From Phoronis australis (lineage: Eukaryota; Phoronida; Phoronidae): 64,000 bases of DNA. Position 1 is the first letter of the stretch. The number at the start of each line of letters is the position of its first letter. The DNA is taken from the NCBI GenBank assembly GCA_002633005.1, contig NMRA01000003.1:2453159-2517158 (forward strand), read 5' to 3'. The translations under genes were made by a program, and so were the position numbers. Below are positions 37,426 through 48,099 of this stretch, piece by piece. Below the pieces are notes generated by a model. It ran no database searches and was not told the origin of the DNA. It saw only the letters and a program-made list of their open reading frames with translations.

Positions 37426-38359
37426 TAGCTATCTATCTTAAATATATATTTTTTTCCCGTGGAAGAAACAGATTTCTTGGTGCAACATTTAGAGTTGCTG
37501 GTGCCAAGTGTTGCTAATGAATTCAAATTAGACCAAATTTGTATACGTAATGCATCAAAACAAATCATGAACTTCGATCTGATTACAAAAAAATCTCGAA
37601 AACTTTCTCTAACTATGGTTGCGGTGTCCCAAGGATAGTAGTGGTCAACGTTTTTTGGTTTCGTTTAAGTGACTGACTGTGTGTTTGTTGAAAAAATCAA
37701 CTGTGCAAAATCTCTTTTTTGTCTAGTTTCAAGCCCAAACAACTTGAAACCAATCACTAACGGTAAAAAAGAATGATTATTCATCAAATTTAGGGTTAAC
37801 ATGATTGTGGAAATTCCGTATAGCTTTTATGCTAATTACGTAAATGCAGTTTAAGCTGCAGACAATCCACAATGACTGGGTGTTCAAGTAACGAGACTTG
37901 TCATTTCTCAGATAGATAGATGTATTCCAGGTGTCTTTTTAAGACAGCGATGTGATATTGTTTCAGATTTCTACCGCATCTGTCCCTAGAACTTGTCATG
38001 CACTGAGGATACCTCCTGTCTGGTTTTATAAGTTGTTCCCTAATGGGATTCTAGTAGACTTGTGATGTGTAATTAATCATTTCTTTGAAAAAACCATTGA
38101 AATATCTTCGGTGCAATTAGTGGCAAATTGGCCAATTTGCTTTTATGATATGCCTAAAGTATAATTAGTTCATCAATCATAGCTATTCCTAGTTGCTTGT
38201 CAAACAACTTGCAAGCTTATGCTAAAAACAATCTGCCTACACATAGGTTCTCATATTACGTAAGTAGAATGTTTTGATTTCTGTCCTCATATCAACACAT
38301 AGGCAGATTAAGGCCCCCCCCCCCGTNGAAAAAACAGCAAACTTTCCTGGGCGGGAGGG

Positions 38360-38484
38360 GGTTTGCTCGCTCCCAACCTCCCCCCATTCGGTGCTATGCG
38401 CATCTACAATCGTGGTTGGCGCAAATGCTTACAGCCGGACAAAATGTTGGGCCCCCCCTTGTGATATCCTAGATCCGCCACTGC
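38360..38484 (+). repeat. dispersed repeat copy 2 (ends CCGCCACTGC)
   Basis: Same blocks in the same order and orientation as 33851-33970, with a few substitutions. One ambiguous base lies just upstream at 38327. Confidence 0.7.
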
Positions 38485-38690
38485 AACAAGGTGAACCGCG
38501 GATTGAAGACATGGGCTCTTAGGATGACCAAGCCTTTGGTCATTGGGTTGTTATGCTGTAATTTTTGTAAAGGGAGTGCAATCAGGATTAAGTGCAATTT
38601 CTGCAATGTAACTTGAGTCTTGTGCACACACAGCCTAACCCAGAACAAGTTGCAGTAGTGCAACTTGCCCCTCTCAGTGGACCGTCCACA

Positions 38691-38744
38691 TGCGCACACA
38701 CGCAAGCGCATGCACGCACACACACACACACACAAACACACATC
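38691..38744. repeat. (AC)n microsatellite
   Basis: ACACAC run with GCGC and GCATGC interruptions. Frames through it are artefacts. Confidence 0.9.
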
Positions 38745-38871
38745 TGATAGGTGAGGTGGGAGTTGTCTTTCTCTGTGCGTGGCAATGAACACCTAATGGG
38801 AATATGGCGTGCAAGAGAAAACCCGTCTGCATGTTACCACACCTGATAATTACTTCCGCCCTACCCCACTT

Positions 38872-38980
38872 ATGCGGCCACACAGCGATTACAAGTGGCG
38901 CAAGTTACCCTAGAACAAATTACCTCACCTTGCGACAACTCATTCCAGAAGTAACTTGTTCTAGGGTAAGTACATTGTGT
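38872..38980. repeat. hairpin repeat
   Basis: AAGTTACCCTAGAACAAATT on the left pairs with AGTAACTTGTTCTAGGGTAA on the right, with CACACAGCGA / ATTGTGTGAA continuing the stem. It abuts the TIR element at 38984. Confidence 0.65.
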
Positions 38981-38983
38981 GAA

Positions 38984-39493
38984 TAGGCCCTTTCATATAG
39001 ACTTAACTCCGGTCTGAGCGGGCGTCGACGTAAACAGCGCAGTTAACTGGACCGTTCATTCTGGCTTCGGTAGTTAATGAACATCGAAGTAAACGGGTGG
39101 TGATGCTGTCGTCATCGAAGTTATCGCAAAGTAGCACTGCACGCTAAGACAGTTTTTTCAATGAGACAATTTGAGAACCTTTACATGTGCTAAATGACAT
39201 TAAGCTTATTTTTAAATCGACTGGTTGTTATTAGAGCAAAATATAAGCAGCTATTAGTGACGACACTACCCTGTAACTGTTGACGATAACAGTGGCACCT
39301 GGCGATAACTTGGATTGGACCAAAGTTAACCGTTCATACCGCACTGCAGTGTCGACGCTGCGCTATTAAATCCACCTGTTAACTACGATGTTAACTGGAG
39401 CTGTTAACTGCGATTCAGGACTGGAGTTAAGCGTTCATACTGACCGCAACTCCCCAAACCATCGACGCGTCGACGTTAGTATGAAAGGCCCTA
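38984..39493. mobile_element. candidate MITE, TAGGCCCTTTCATA ends
   Basis: TAGGCCCTTTCATA at the left and TATGAAAGGCCCTA at the right are inverted ends of a 510-bp stretch. The interior is full of GTTAAC and GTCGACG repeats (several GTTAACTG.A motifs near each end), giving long sub-terminal inverted similarity. No coding capacity. Confidence 0.6.
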
Positions 39494-40867
39494 ATGGCAC
39501 TTTGGTCAGCTGGAATGATTCTGTTCACTTCCCTTTCACAACAGGGGGACACTTATCAGTAGGGGGACTCTATTCACTTGAGGTCACATAGTGTGGGTAA
39601 TTACTGTTTCTTATCAGATCTTACCTACATAGAAGGCTTGAAAGCATCTAGGCTCTATTATTCCATTTTTGGGGACATGAAAGTCATTGGAAACTATAAA
39701 ATCTGAATAGAGGAGTAAAAATTAGACTGTGTGAGTTCTTAAATTTTCAAAACTTCAGATAATAGCAATGTCAACAAAAACCCACACCTTGAGCTATTCA
39801 ATGGAAAGTAGTTTCCAGCATACTGTTTAAAGCCTATCTTCAACGGTAACACATGTAAATTTGGTTCCTACAGTATGTTAAGAGCATCGCTCTGAGCCCA
39901 CTAGTGCCATAAATTGCCAAATGTAATGAACTGTTTGGCATATTGGCTTGCTTTTGTCGACGTCACCGCAAGAATCACCTTTTAATTCAAACAGCTGAGA
40001 ATAACACCCGCACTATTCAATACAATCTTTTGTTGTTGTGCTGGGATCTCGCGGTGACGCAACATGGCATGAAGAGGCAACGTCACTTATCATTTGACGA
40101 GCTTACATTTGCGTATTTTACTAAGGCTTGCTAGGACTATCTGGTTAGCCCAATTTATCTTAAATAACAAAATTCCGTTAAAGTTAATTAGCTGCCTCAC
40201 TAACTCATATTAGAAGCTGAAAGAATGTGGATAAAACTGGTCATTGACTAGTATTTTTGTTTAAAGTGAGTGTTCACAGCATATTTGCGTTGGAGGCAAC
40301 TTGATTGTTAGGTTTTTGTTTGAATATCAGCTAGGAAAAGATTTTCTTGATACGAGCGTTTGGGAAGTTTTTAAAGCCTCTATAAACCTTGTTCTGGATT
40401 CAAAAACAACTTTTCACAAGCATATTTGCTTCTACAAATCAACTTTTTGTTTTTATCTTTTGCTCGATTTGAAGTTACTTGCAGTAAAATGCTTGGAATT
40501 CCCCTGACGATAACACTGCTTCAGCAGCTGAAACTAATTCTCTGTGACGAGCAAAATTAGTGAGCCTCATCAGAAGCAATGAGCTGTCAGGTCTTCTCCA
40601 TTTATTTACCTAAACGTCATTCAAGAATGAATGAACACACCGGAGACAACCCAAGAGTTATTATCTCTGCTGCGAAGGATGTTAAAGTTGAGTTGCCAGC
40701 AGTCACTGGTACGGTGCGCGGCTTTAGACGCTCTGCGGCTGGGTTAAAGATCTTTTATAGGCCTAACTATCCCCATTTCCCGTACCAGGATGAATTTCCA
40801 AAATATCTTGACTTGTTTGCGTCAGATGTGATGTGCAACGTCTATGTTGAAAGTGCACCATATTTAT
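39494..40867. other. UNC45 intron, nothing recognised
   Basis: The plus-strand 124-codon frame at 40579-40953 overlaps the antisense USP fragment at its end and resembles nothing known. No repeat family was recognised. Confidence 0.4.
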
Positions 40868-41278
40868 TTACGTTCTTTGATTTCCTTGGATTTCAGAAGA
40901 TAATTCATATATTGCAATGTAGGCATCCAGGGGAGGTTTGGATGTACTTGTGACTGTAGAGTCGTCAAAATTTATCCATTCCCATGATGACGATTTAACA
41001 CAGCATGTGTAATGGCCACCCGTCGTGTTTCTTCCATGGTGTTCAATGACTGCTTTTATTTTATAGCCAGAGAGGTCATACGACGAAATCTTTGTGTTGA
41101 TTTTTTCACCATTAGTCGCGGTTCATAAGATATGAATACAAAGGTATTTTGGCGGTTAATGACCAAGTGAGCTGGCCACTGAGAGTATTACAGTGTGGGC
41201 AACTAAAGTCTTCGATATCCAATGACGTCCACAAGCTGTGCCACAACTCCTGCATAGTTATTTCTATATTAAGTAATT
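40868..41278 (-). pseudogene. ubiquitin-specific protease (USP) C-terminal fragment, frameshifted
   Basis: On the minus strand, ELWHSLWTSLDIEDFSCPHC, with a CxxC as in USP zinc-binding fingers, runs to IPLYSYLMNRD. One extra base near 41119 shifts the frame, then reading resumes with GEKINTKISSYDLSGYKIKA, VIEHHGRNTTGGHYTCCVKS, WEWINFDDSTV and AYIAIYELS before TAA (40868-40870). G-G-H-Y-T is the catalytic histidine box and F-D-D-S the following acidic residue of USPs. The cysteine box is absent or decayed; GLCSLNQKC near 41.56 kb is at best a weak trace. It sits antisense inside an UNC45 intron, so it is probably a retroposed or transposon-carried fragment. No transposase or poly-A tail was seen beside it. 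Confidence 0.75.
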
Positions 41279-42269
41279 TCTAGTCTAAATAAGGAATGCC
41301 ATGAGACTGATTCTATGACAGTAAATCCCTAAACCAAAAGTTGTTTTTGACAGCATCACGGGGTTCGTTGCCCCTTTAATACAAACACCGTATTATGAAA
41401 TTGAGTTGCAGTTATCGTCATGATGTGAATAGCCTCACTCCAGGAGTTTTCTTGATGTATGGAATTATGTGGGCCTCCATGTGATGCAAACTCAAGGAAT
41501 CTTAATCAGTCACCTGAAACGCTAAATGATTTGACACTTCTGATTTAGGCTACAAAGGCCCAGCGTAGTTCGATAGTTATGTAGTTCGAATGCAAATGAG
41601 CTTACCTCAAAATTCGCATTTTGCCCCGCTAGGTGCTGAGGCGAACGTCTCACTTGTTGAATTTCTTTAACCTGGCAAGCGTAAATCCTCATAGAATGCG
41701 AGCAACGTGATAGCCTATTACCTTCGGTAGCGACTGAAAATTAATAACTGATTACAGGTCAGTGAATCTTTTGCCTCACTGTTTGGTAATAATGATGTGA
41801 GTTAGATGTCTCTTGCGGCAAGCAGCTGAGCTCATAGCTCACCCTGTGCAGTGGGCTTTATGGTTGGAAAACTGGTCTTAATTGTTCCTTACTCAGATTA
41901 GAAGACAGTGTTTTCTTGAACTTGAGCTGAGTTCACACAGTTTGTTATTGGGAGTGACAATACCCAGCATATAAAAATTACAAGCTCCAAGTGTGGTGTC
42001 CACTTGTTGAGTCTGGCCCTGAACAGTAAGAAATTGTCAGCCCTTCTCAAGCTCAGTAATTTGTTTCAAATCTGAATAAAGAATAAATTAAGAATTGTAA
42101 GGGTAATTTGGGTTCAAGAGAAGAGGATTTTACAGCAGCTTTCTTTGATACTGATTTTCTTGCATAAACCCAAGATTTTCCTAGAATAAAAGGTGTGCTC
42201 GAGTGTCATTTATGACTGTAGCCATTTTAGTCTTATTCATTCATTTCGTAATTTTTGTGTTGGTTTCAG

Positions 42270-42404
42270 AGAACAGCAGTTGAGGCTCTGGCCCATGCTG
42301 CTTCTAAGAAGGATAAGTGCAGTGGTATTGTGAAGCAGGCAGTTCCCATACTGAAGAGACTCTACCAGTCGTCTAATGATGGAATCAAAGTTAGAGCTCT
42401 TGTG
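42270..42404 (+). CDS. unc45: UNC45 exon: start of UCS region
   Basis: Phase 0-0 exon of 45 codons: RTAVEALAHAASKKDKCSGI, matching vertebrate VAVEALIHASTKLSRATFI, then VPILKRLYQSSNDGIKVRAL, matching LLKQIYKTTKNEKIKIRTL. It ends GTG|gtgagt and leads directly into GLCKLGS of the next exon, as in vertebrates. The antisense open frame across this exon is a shadow. Confidence 0.93.
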
Positions 42405-42697
42405 GTGAGTGCAGTGGTGACAGGTTGTGTAACCAATATCTATGCAGGATAAAAGTAAGAGATGCAACCACCTTATATTGAAGAGGGTCGCAGAACGTGA
42501 GTGACTGTGGATATTGCTGTACGTGTTGTGTTGGTGGCGAGGTGATAAATATTCCTTTTGAAACAAATAATCTACGACTTCTAGTCTTAAGTTACTCTTG
42601 TCAATGATGTTGTATTCTGAAATGCTTTTGCCTGAGTATAATGGAAGGCGTGTTCCCTTCACTCTTAGGTGACCTTTCTTCATAATTGTTTTGTCAG

Positions 42698-42934
42698 GGT
42701 CTGTGCAAGCTGGGCTCCTATGGTGGTTCTGATGCCAGTGCAAAGTCCCTGGCTGATGGGTCCACTCAGACTCTAGCTAAGGCGTGTCGCCGGTTTCTCG
42801 TCAATCCAGCCAAAGATCTTGACCTGAGGAAGTGGGCATGTGAAGGTCTGGCCTATCTCACTTTGGACGCTGATGTCAAAGAAGAGCTTGTAGACGACAT
42901 CTCAGCGATAAAGAGCTTGATTGACCTGGCTCAG
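42698..42934 (+). CDS. unc45: UNC45 exon: UCS domain, conserved GLCKLGS block
   Basis: Longest UNC45 exon in the window (79 codons, phase 0-0). It contains GLCKLGSYGGSDASAKSLAD, then LAKACRRFL, RKWACEGLAYLTLDADVKEE and a final IDLAQ before gtatag. The W-A-.-E-G-L-A-Y-L-T-L-D-A-.-V-K signature is nearly invariant in UNC45 proteins and marks the UCS armadillo repeats that contact the myosin motor. Confidence 0.95.
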
Positions 42935-43059
42935 GTATAGCTTCACCTTAAAACTTTGTCAAATGCATTGTGGGATGGTTGTTGGCTCATAAACATTCGG
43001 TGACATCACAGATAACTAGGCAAAGAAGTATAAAAATGTGATGGAAACAACTTTTGTCA

Positions 43060-43390
43060 CTTGAGCGCACCAGAATAGGGCCGTCCTGGGTTACACCTCC
43101 TTTGTCCCGGAGGTAAGAAAGTGAGTGACCTCGTTTTGGAAATCGGGCACATTTTTGTGTATCTCATTGATGTCGGGAAGACGAAGAGTTTCACATCAAG
43201 CCATCCATGAGTAATAGTCCAGTTTATCCAACTTTCTCACGTCGGAGTTGCAGCCTACAGCACAACTGTAATACTTTATTGGCATTGGAAAGACGAATAG
43301 AGTAATGCAACCAAGAAAAACTTGTAAAGAATCAGACAACAATAAACAACTTGAATGTGAAACTCCAATGACACAAAAACGAGGTAGCAT
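43060..43390 (-). repeat. dispersed repeat, partner at 21090-21500
   Basis: Read on the minus strand it follows the 21.1 kb copy in order, from TTTTGTGTCATTGGAGTTTC to CTTACCTCCGGGACAAAGGA. It lies in the UNC45 intron between the exons ending at 42934 and starting at 43878. The CAVGC motif suggests descent from a zinc-finger-bearing transposon protein, but that is inference. Confidence 0.5.
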
Positions 43391-43877
43391 ATGTGCCTGG
43401 CGGATGTTTATGGCATTGTGGGTAAATACAGCGAAATTTAAGTGGCGCTATGTAATTCGGGACCACCCTTTTGAAAGCACGGGTCCTCACTTCAACAGGT
43501 TTTTTGCTGGGTGTAGAACAGAACTACCATCATAGAAATATAAAAGACTGTTAGGGAGCCTCAAAATACATACTAGATTAATTTAGCAACTGTTTCACAA
43601 TACATTTGGAAAATGCTAGCAGCACCCTGCATGAAATCCTAGAATTATAAATAAGTGAGCATATTCAGATGTGATAGAAACAAAAGTGTTGCAAAGATAT
43701 TTATCTAGTTTATCTTTGTAGTACAACAAAAAATCATATTCGCATAAATTAATAGCTTTAAAATGTGCGCATTCCAAGGCAGCGGGGACAAATTGGTGGC
43801 CTTGTGAAGAATGCTTGTGTTTGCCCAATACCTAATGAACAGCCCCACCCTGATGTGTATTTGGAGTTTGTTTCTAG

Positions 43878-44018
43878 GCTGGAGACCGTAGTGTGCTGTA
43901 TCCTGCTGCCACAGTCTTTGTCAATCTGACCAACAGTTACGACAAGGAGGAAGTCATGCCAGAGTTGGTGGAGCTGGCCAAGTATGCCAAGCAACATATC
44001 CCTGAAGACCACGAGAAG
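43878..44018 (+). CDS. unc45: UNC45 exon: UCS domain
   Basis: 47 codons, phase 0-0, after tttctag. It reads [20 protein letters not shown] then [20 protein letters not shown] and IPEDHEK, ending AAG|gtataa. It matches vertebrate [39 protein letters not shown] in order. Antisense frames here have no support. Confidence 0.94.
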
Positions 44019-44703
44019 GTATAATGCCTCATCATTAACTAGTGTTGCTAATACTACAGGTGTGATATGTGAGCTGTCACCCATGTGGTAGCATGCCTTT
44101 GTCAGGAAGCCCAAGTCATCAGTCATGACGTTCAGTGTCCTTCCCTGTTCTAAAATTCATGTTGCTGTAAATGATACAATTAGATATTTTAAGTCACGAA
44201 AACCTATAGTCTTGGAAGCCCTCTTTATGTTTTGATCTTTCATATGCATAATAAAATCAGGACTTGGAATTTTCCTCTTTTAAGAGGATTTCCTCTTATT
44301 TGTTTTCAATTTCGTCTTATTTGATTTCTAATTTCATCTTTTTCCATCTCTTTTTTATCCTTATTTTGACTTTATTCATGCATAAACATTTATTTCAGTT
44401 GAATTTTACATCACAGAAAATATTGCTATCACACAAAACTGAAACGATTCATCATCTGTAAATTTACCTCTTTTTTGTCATTGATCATTCCAAGCCCTGT
44501 ATAATGTGAACACTGGCATGTGGTCATCCGTCCAGCATCTGCATGTCTATTGTCGTTAGCCTTTCTACTTAAAAGATCTTCCTGAAGGTAGGCATGTGCA
44601 TTCTTTTCAAGGACTGGGCAACTTGCTAATTGACCTAATTTTGGAAACTAGAGTGATTTCAGAAGTATTAAAATTCTATTTTATCACCATGTAAGGAAGA
44701 TCT

Positions 44704-44732
44704 TTGCTTGCTTGCTTGCTCGCTCGCTTGCT
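44704..44732. repeat. (CTTG/CTCG)n short tandem repeat
   Basis: GCTTGCTTGCTTGCTCGCTC and so on, about 90 bases before the UNC45 exon at 44821. Confidence 0.85.
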
Positions 44733-44820
44733 GTCTGTAATGTGCCATCATGAGGCCTATCGTTGCTTTGTTTCACTCTTGTGAAGGGAATCTAGTATTT
44801 ACTCTAACTTCTGTTTTTAG

Positions 44821-44936
44821 GATAAAGGTGACTATGTCACTCAGCGTGTGAAAAAACTGGTCAACGCAGGCTTGGGTGCTGCACTGGTTGCACTATCTAC
44901 CTGTGATAGTAAGAGTAGCAAGGAACTTCTGTCTCG
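44821..44936 (+). CDS. unc45: UNC45 exon: UCS domain; its 3' border seeds a minisatellite
   Basis: Starts after ctgtttttag with DKGDYVTQRVKKLVNAGLGA, matching vertebrate DKKDFIDMRVKRLLKAGVIS, then ALVALSTCDSKSSKELLSR. It ends in phase 2 at TCTCG|gtgagt. Reading through the donor gives an immediate TGA. The last 35 or so bases of this exon together with the first 17 of the intron are repeated about nine times in the following intron (44901-45505), several copies keeping the GTGAGT splice site. Confidence 0.92.
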
Positions 44937-45505
44937 GTGAGTTGATGGCCAACGCTGATTGTAAGACTAGCATGAAGGAACTTCTGTCTCAGTGAGTTGA
45001 TGGCCAACAGTGATTGTAAGACTAGCAACTGAAGGAACTTCTATTTCAGTTAGTTTGTGTTCAATACTGATAGTAAGGCTATCAAAGAACTTCTATCTCG
45101 GTGAGTTGATGGCCAACACTGATAGTTAGATGTTGCAAACAGTTTATCCATCCCGCCGTCTTTTTGGTCACATCACGTGACCTAATGGATATAAGTCGGA
45201 AAAGAATTCTGCCCCCGACGGGGACTCGAACCCGACACTGATAGCAAGACTAGCAAGGAACCTCTATCTCGGTGAGTTGATAGCCAACACAGCAGGAATA
45301 GCTAGGAACTTCTATGTTCAGTTGGTTAGTTGGTGTCCAACATTGATAGTAAGATTAGTAAAGAGCATCTATCTTGGTGAGTTGATGGCCAACACTGATA
45401 GTAAGAGGATCAAGGAACTTCTATCTCAGTGAGTTCATAGGCGACCCTTGTAGTAGGACTTAAGCAACTGAAGGAACTTCTATCTCGGTGAGTTGATGGC
45501 CATTA
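44901..45505 (+). repeat. minisatellite made of copies of an UNC45 exon/5' splice-site junction
   Basis: About nine units of 52-59 bp, each combining exon-derived sequence (GATAGTAAGA.TAGCAAGGAA then CTTCTATCTCG) with intron-derived GTGAGTTGATGGCCAACA. GT positions of the donor or its relics: 44937 (true), 44992, 45049, 45101, 45272, about 45321, 45377, 45429, 45488. Those at 45101, 45272, 45377 and 45488 keep the full GGTGAGT. One unit is interrupted by the insertion at 45124-45236. Confidence 0.85.
45124..45236 (-). mobile_element. SINE fragment inserted in the minisatellite
   Basis: On the minus strand CGGGTTCGAGTCCCCGTCGG is a polymerase III B box with a stem like a tRNA T-arm, followed by a non-tRNA tail. 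No A box is seen, so the 5' part is lost. It splits a minisatellite unit and so is younger than the array's growth there. Confidence 0.55.
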
Positions 45506-45783
45506 TTTGGCGACTACTCTGGGCCAGAGATAAAAATAAACGCAGCTGTCTCTTTGTGACCTCCGTGAAAAAGAGTTTCAAAAGCCATGATGCCTTTTGA
45601 AGGTTAGTCAGTCTGTCTAAAATTGGGACATTGCAAGTCTATAGCGGGTGATCTTTCCATGCCTTTTGACAGTTGAAACCAATTGTTATCGTGGCAAAAA
45701 AATTTGAGACCTAGTTTCTGAGACCTATTTTTTGTGATCACACCGTCATAAAGGAAATGCAATCCACCTTATACATAAATTTT

Positions 45784-45931
45784 AAGTTAAGCATGTTTTT
45801 AAAACCTTCAACCACAGTGAACCGTCCATTTTGTGACTTTTGTTTTGCAACTACCCATTAGTTAAGCATGTTTTTAAAACCTTCAACCACAGCAAACCGT
45901 CCATTTTGTGACTTTCGTTTTGCAACTACCC
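45784..45931 (+). repeat. ~74-bp tandem duplication
   Basis: GTTAAGCATGTTTTTAAAAC, CTTCAACCACAG.GAACCGTC and GTTTTGCAACTACCCAT occur twice in direct order, starting at 45785 and 45861. Confidence 0.85.
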
Positions 45932-46344
45932 ATAATTCTTCACTTATTTAGCTCACAATACGGCAGACGTGAAATTCTATTTTGTCAAATTTCCCAACCA
46001 AAGAAAAGAGTAATTCTCTTAAAAATTCTATTCCTGTTGTTTCAATGGAAAACAATTAAGGCAATTTTTTACCAACACACCTATGCTACACACAATGTAC
46101 TAATTCTTGTGCTGTTAGTTCGCAAGTAAACTGTAATGAAGGAAATTAGACTTGGAGTTGGCTTCTCTCGTGAGCGATTTTTTTTGTTATATAATTTGTT
46201 TTCTTGTGTGCTAATATAGCTCAAAAGGAATTTCTTTGTAGAATTATATAATTTTATATAATTTTATATAATTTGTGCACTTGGAGGTGGTCTGTTCTCT
46301 TCAAAGAATTTTCTAGTTGGCTAATTGGGGAAAATAGATTTTTA

Positions 46345-47610
46345 TGCACCCACGTATTTATATGTGTGTGCAGTGTTGGCATCCCTGTTGGTCCGCCATC
46401 CGTCTGTAGCTGTATCTTCAAAACTAGTTGATGGATGTTCATGAAATTTTGTAAATATTTTCCTTTCATGAATGGGACAGCGTGAGCAAATTTTTGGACA
46501 GATCCAACTTCCGCTATGACCTCTTGTGGCAATTTCTGTTCTTTACGGTTTGCCTCTGTATCTTTGGAGCTCCTTTATGGATATTCATGAAATTTGGCAA
46601 ATAGGTATCTATTAGAGAATCAGCGCCATCTTCTCGTTTTCGGATGGATTTGACACATTCTGCACCACCTAGTGATCATTTTGCTGTTTTCAAGTCTGTT
46701 TTGAGCGTCCGCATCTCAATCGGTCAAATCACTGTAAGGATGCTTTTATGTAATACTGAGAGGAGGACAGCTGATGACAAATTTCAGGTGGCCCTGACTA
46801 CTGTAGGGCACCTTCTAGTGGCAGATTTGTTTTTTGCGTCTGCTGCTGTATCTCTTGAATTCCTTGCAGGATCTTTGACTGTTGTTTTTTACGAACAAGG
46901 TAACAACTGGTGACAACAATTTGTATACGGATCCGACTTCTGCTGTGCCCCCTAGGAGCTTTTTTTTGCTTTTTCCTCTGTCTTTTGAGTATCTTGACAG
47001 ATTTTCATGACATTTGGTAAATAGTTTTCTATTGAAGGGACGATGACACTTTTTTCATTTTCGGATAGAGTTGACGTATTGTACGCCACCTAGTGGACAT
47101 TTTTATTATTTCCAAGTCTGGTTTTTGACATCTGTTTCTCTTTCAGTCAAACTACTTCAAGGATCATCATGAAATTTTATGTGTGTTTCTATTGAGAAGA
47201 GTATAACTGATGTGGATTTTGGTTCAATTCTGATGGCTGCGGAACTGCCCGGTGGCAATTTTGTGTTTCTATGCATTTACTTGATATCTACAAACTTTCT
47301 TGATGGATGTTCCTGAAATTTGACAAATAAGTTTCTATGTAGACGACAGCACCTGCCCAGTTTCAGATGGGTTTGACCTATGTTGCCCCCCCCCCCCTCT
47401 AGTGCCCTTTCTGTTATTTTGTGACCTGTTTTGTCTGAGTCCTCTCTAACCAAACTTGACCAATAATGGTAGCAGATGTGTTCCTATGAAGTAGTACATT
47501 TCTGGCTTGCTGTGCACCTCTAGAGACTGTTATTAAATTTACTAGCGTTGCTCCATTCAGTGGGACTGCTTTAAGTAATGACCATCTCTCGGAGCTGTGC
47601 TTTATGCGAT
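46345..47610 (+). mobile_element. second copy of the ~146-bp monomer element
   Basis: Opens with ATGCACCCACGTATTTATAT, like the head at 6055. Monomer marks follow in the same a-b-c order near 46522, 46667, 46811, 46949, 47089, 47248 and 47395, the last being type b with a poly-C. A decayed tail (TTATGCGATGCCTAGAATTG) is near 47.6 kb. It ends about 190 bases before the UNC45 exon at 47797. Confidence 0.7.
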
Positions 47611-47796
47611 GCCTAGAATTGGCACATAATGACACGACCCTGTTGATCTTGTTTTATCATCATGATTAAAAAGCGAGAGGATGTACTTGTTGTCTTAAGT
47701 TGTAATTACTGTAAGTGACTATGAATGACATCCACTTTAGAGCTAACGGTGTACTTAAGAAAAGTTATTAGTATAATAATGGCTGTCTATATTCAG

Positions 47797-47977
47797 GGTA
47801 TTCGTAGCGGCGGTGACTGATCCAGACCATAGGGGACTGCTAGTGGCACAAGGTGCTGGCAAGGCACTCATCCCTCTTGCTCTTGACGGTACTGACAAGG
47901 GACGATCTTTAGCGGCTCAGGCACTGGCCAAAATCTCTATAACAGCTAACCCAGAGATAGCGTTCCCAGGACAAAGG
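47797..47977 (+). CDS. unc45: UNC45 exon: UCS domain
   Basis: G completes Arg from the previous exon; then [40 protein letters not shown] and [20 protein letters not shown] before gtaaaa. This matches vertebrate ...[22 protein letters not shown]...KAAHALAKIAAVSNPDIAFPGER. The exon end is set by phase 0 and by the next exon opening with CLEVVRP. Confidence 0.95.
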
Positions 47978-48099
47978 GTAAAACGAATCGTAGTAGTACT
48001 GATATTTGTATTTTGTATCTTTTCTTATGCTGTCTTATTTTTCATGCGATCACATAAATATGTGAGACGGGTATGTGTTCATGGTATTTCACTGGCACC

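Noticed and set aside
40579-40953. 124-codon plus-strand frame
   Set aside because: Overlaps the antisense USP fragment at its 3' part, has no recognised domain and no splice context. Its length is expected by chance in 64 kb.
42237-42743. 168-codon minus-strand frame
   Set aside because: It is the antisense of two UNC45 exons whose plus-strand reading has clear homology and splice sites.
43758-44126. 122-codon minus-strand frame
   Set aside because: Antisense shadow of the UNC45 exon at 43878-44018.
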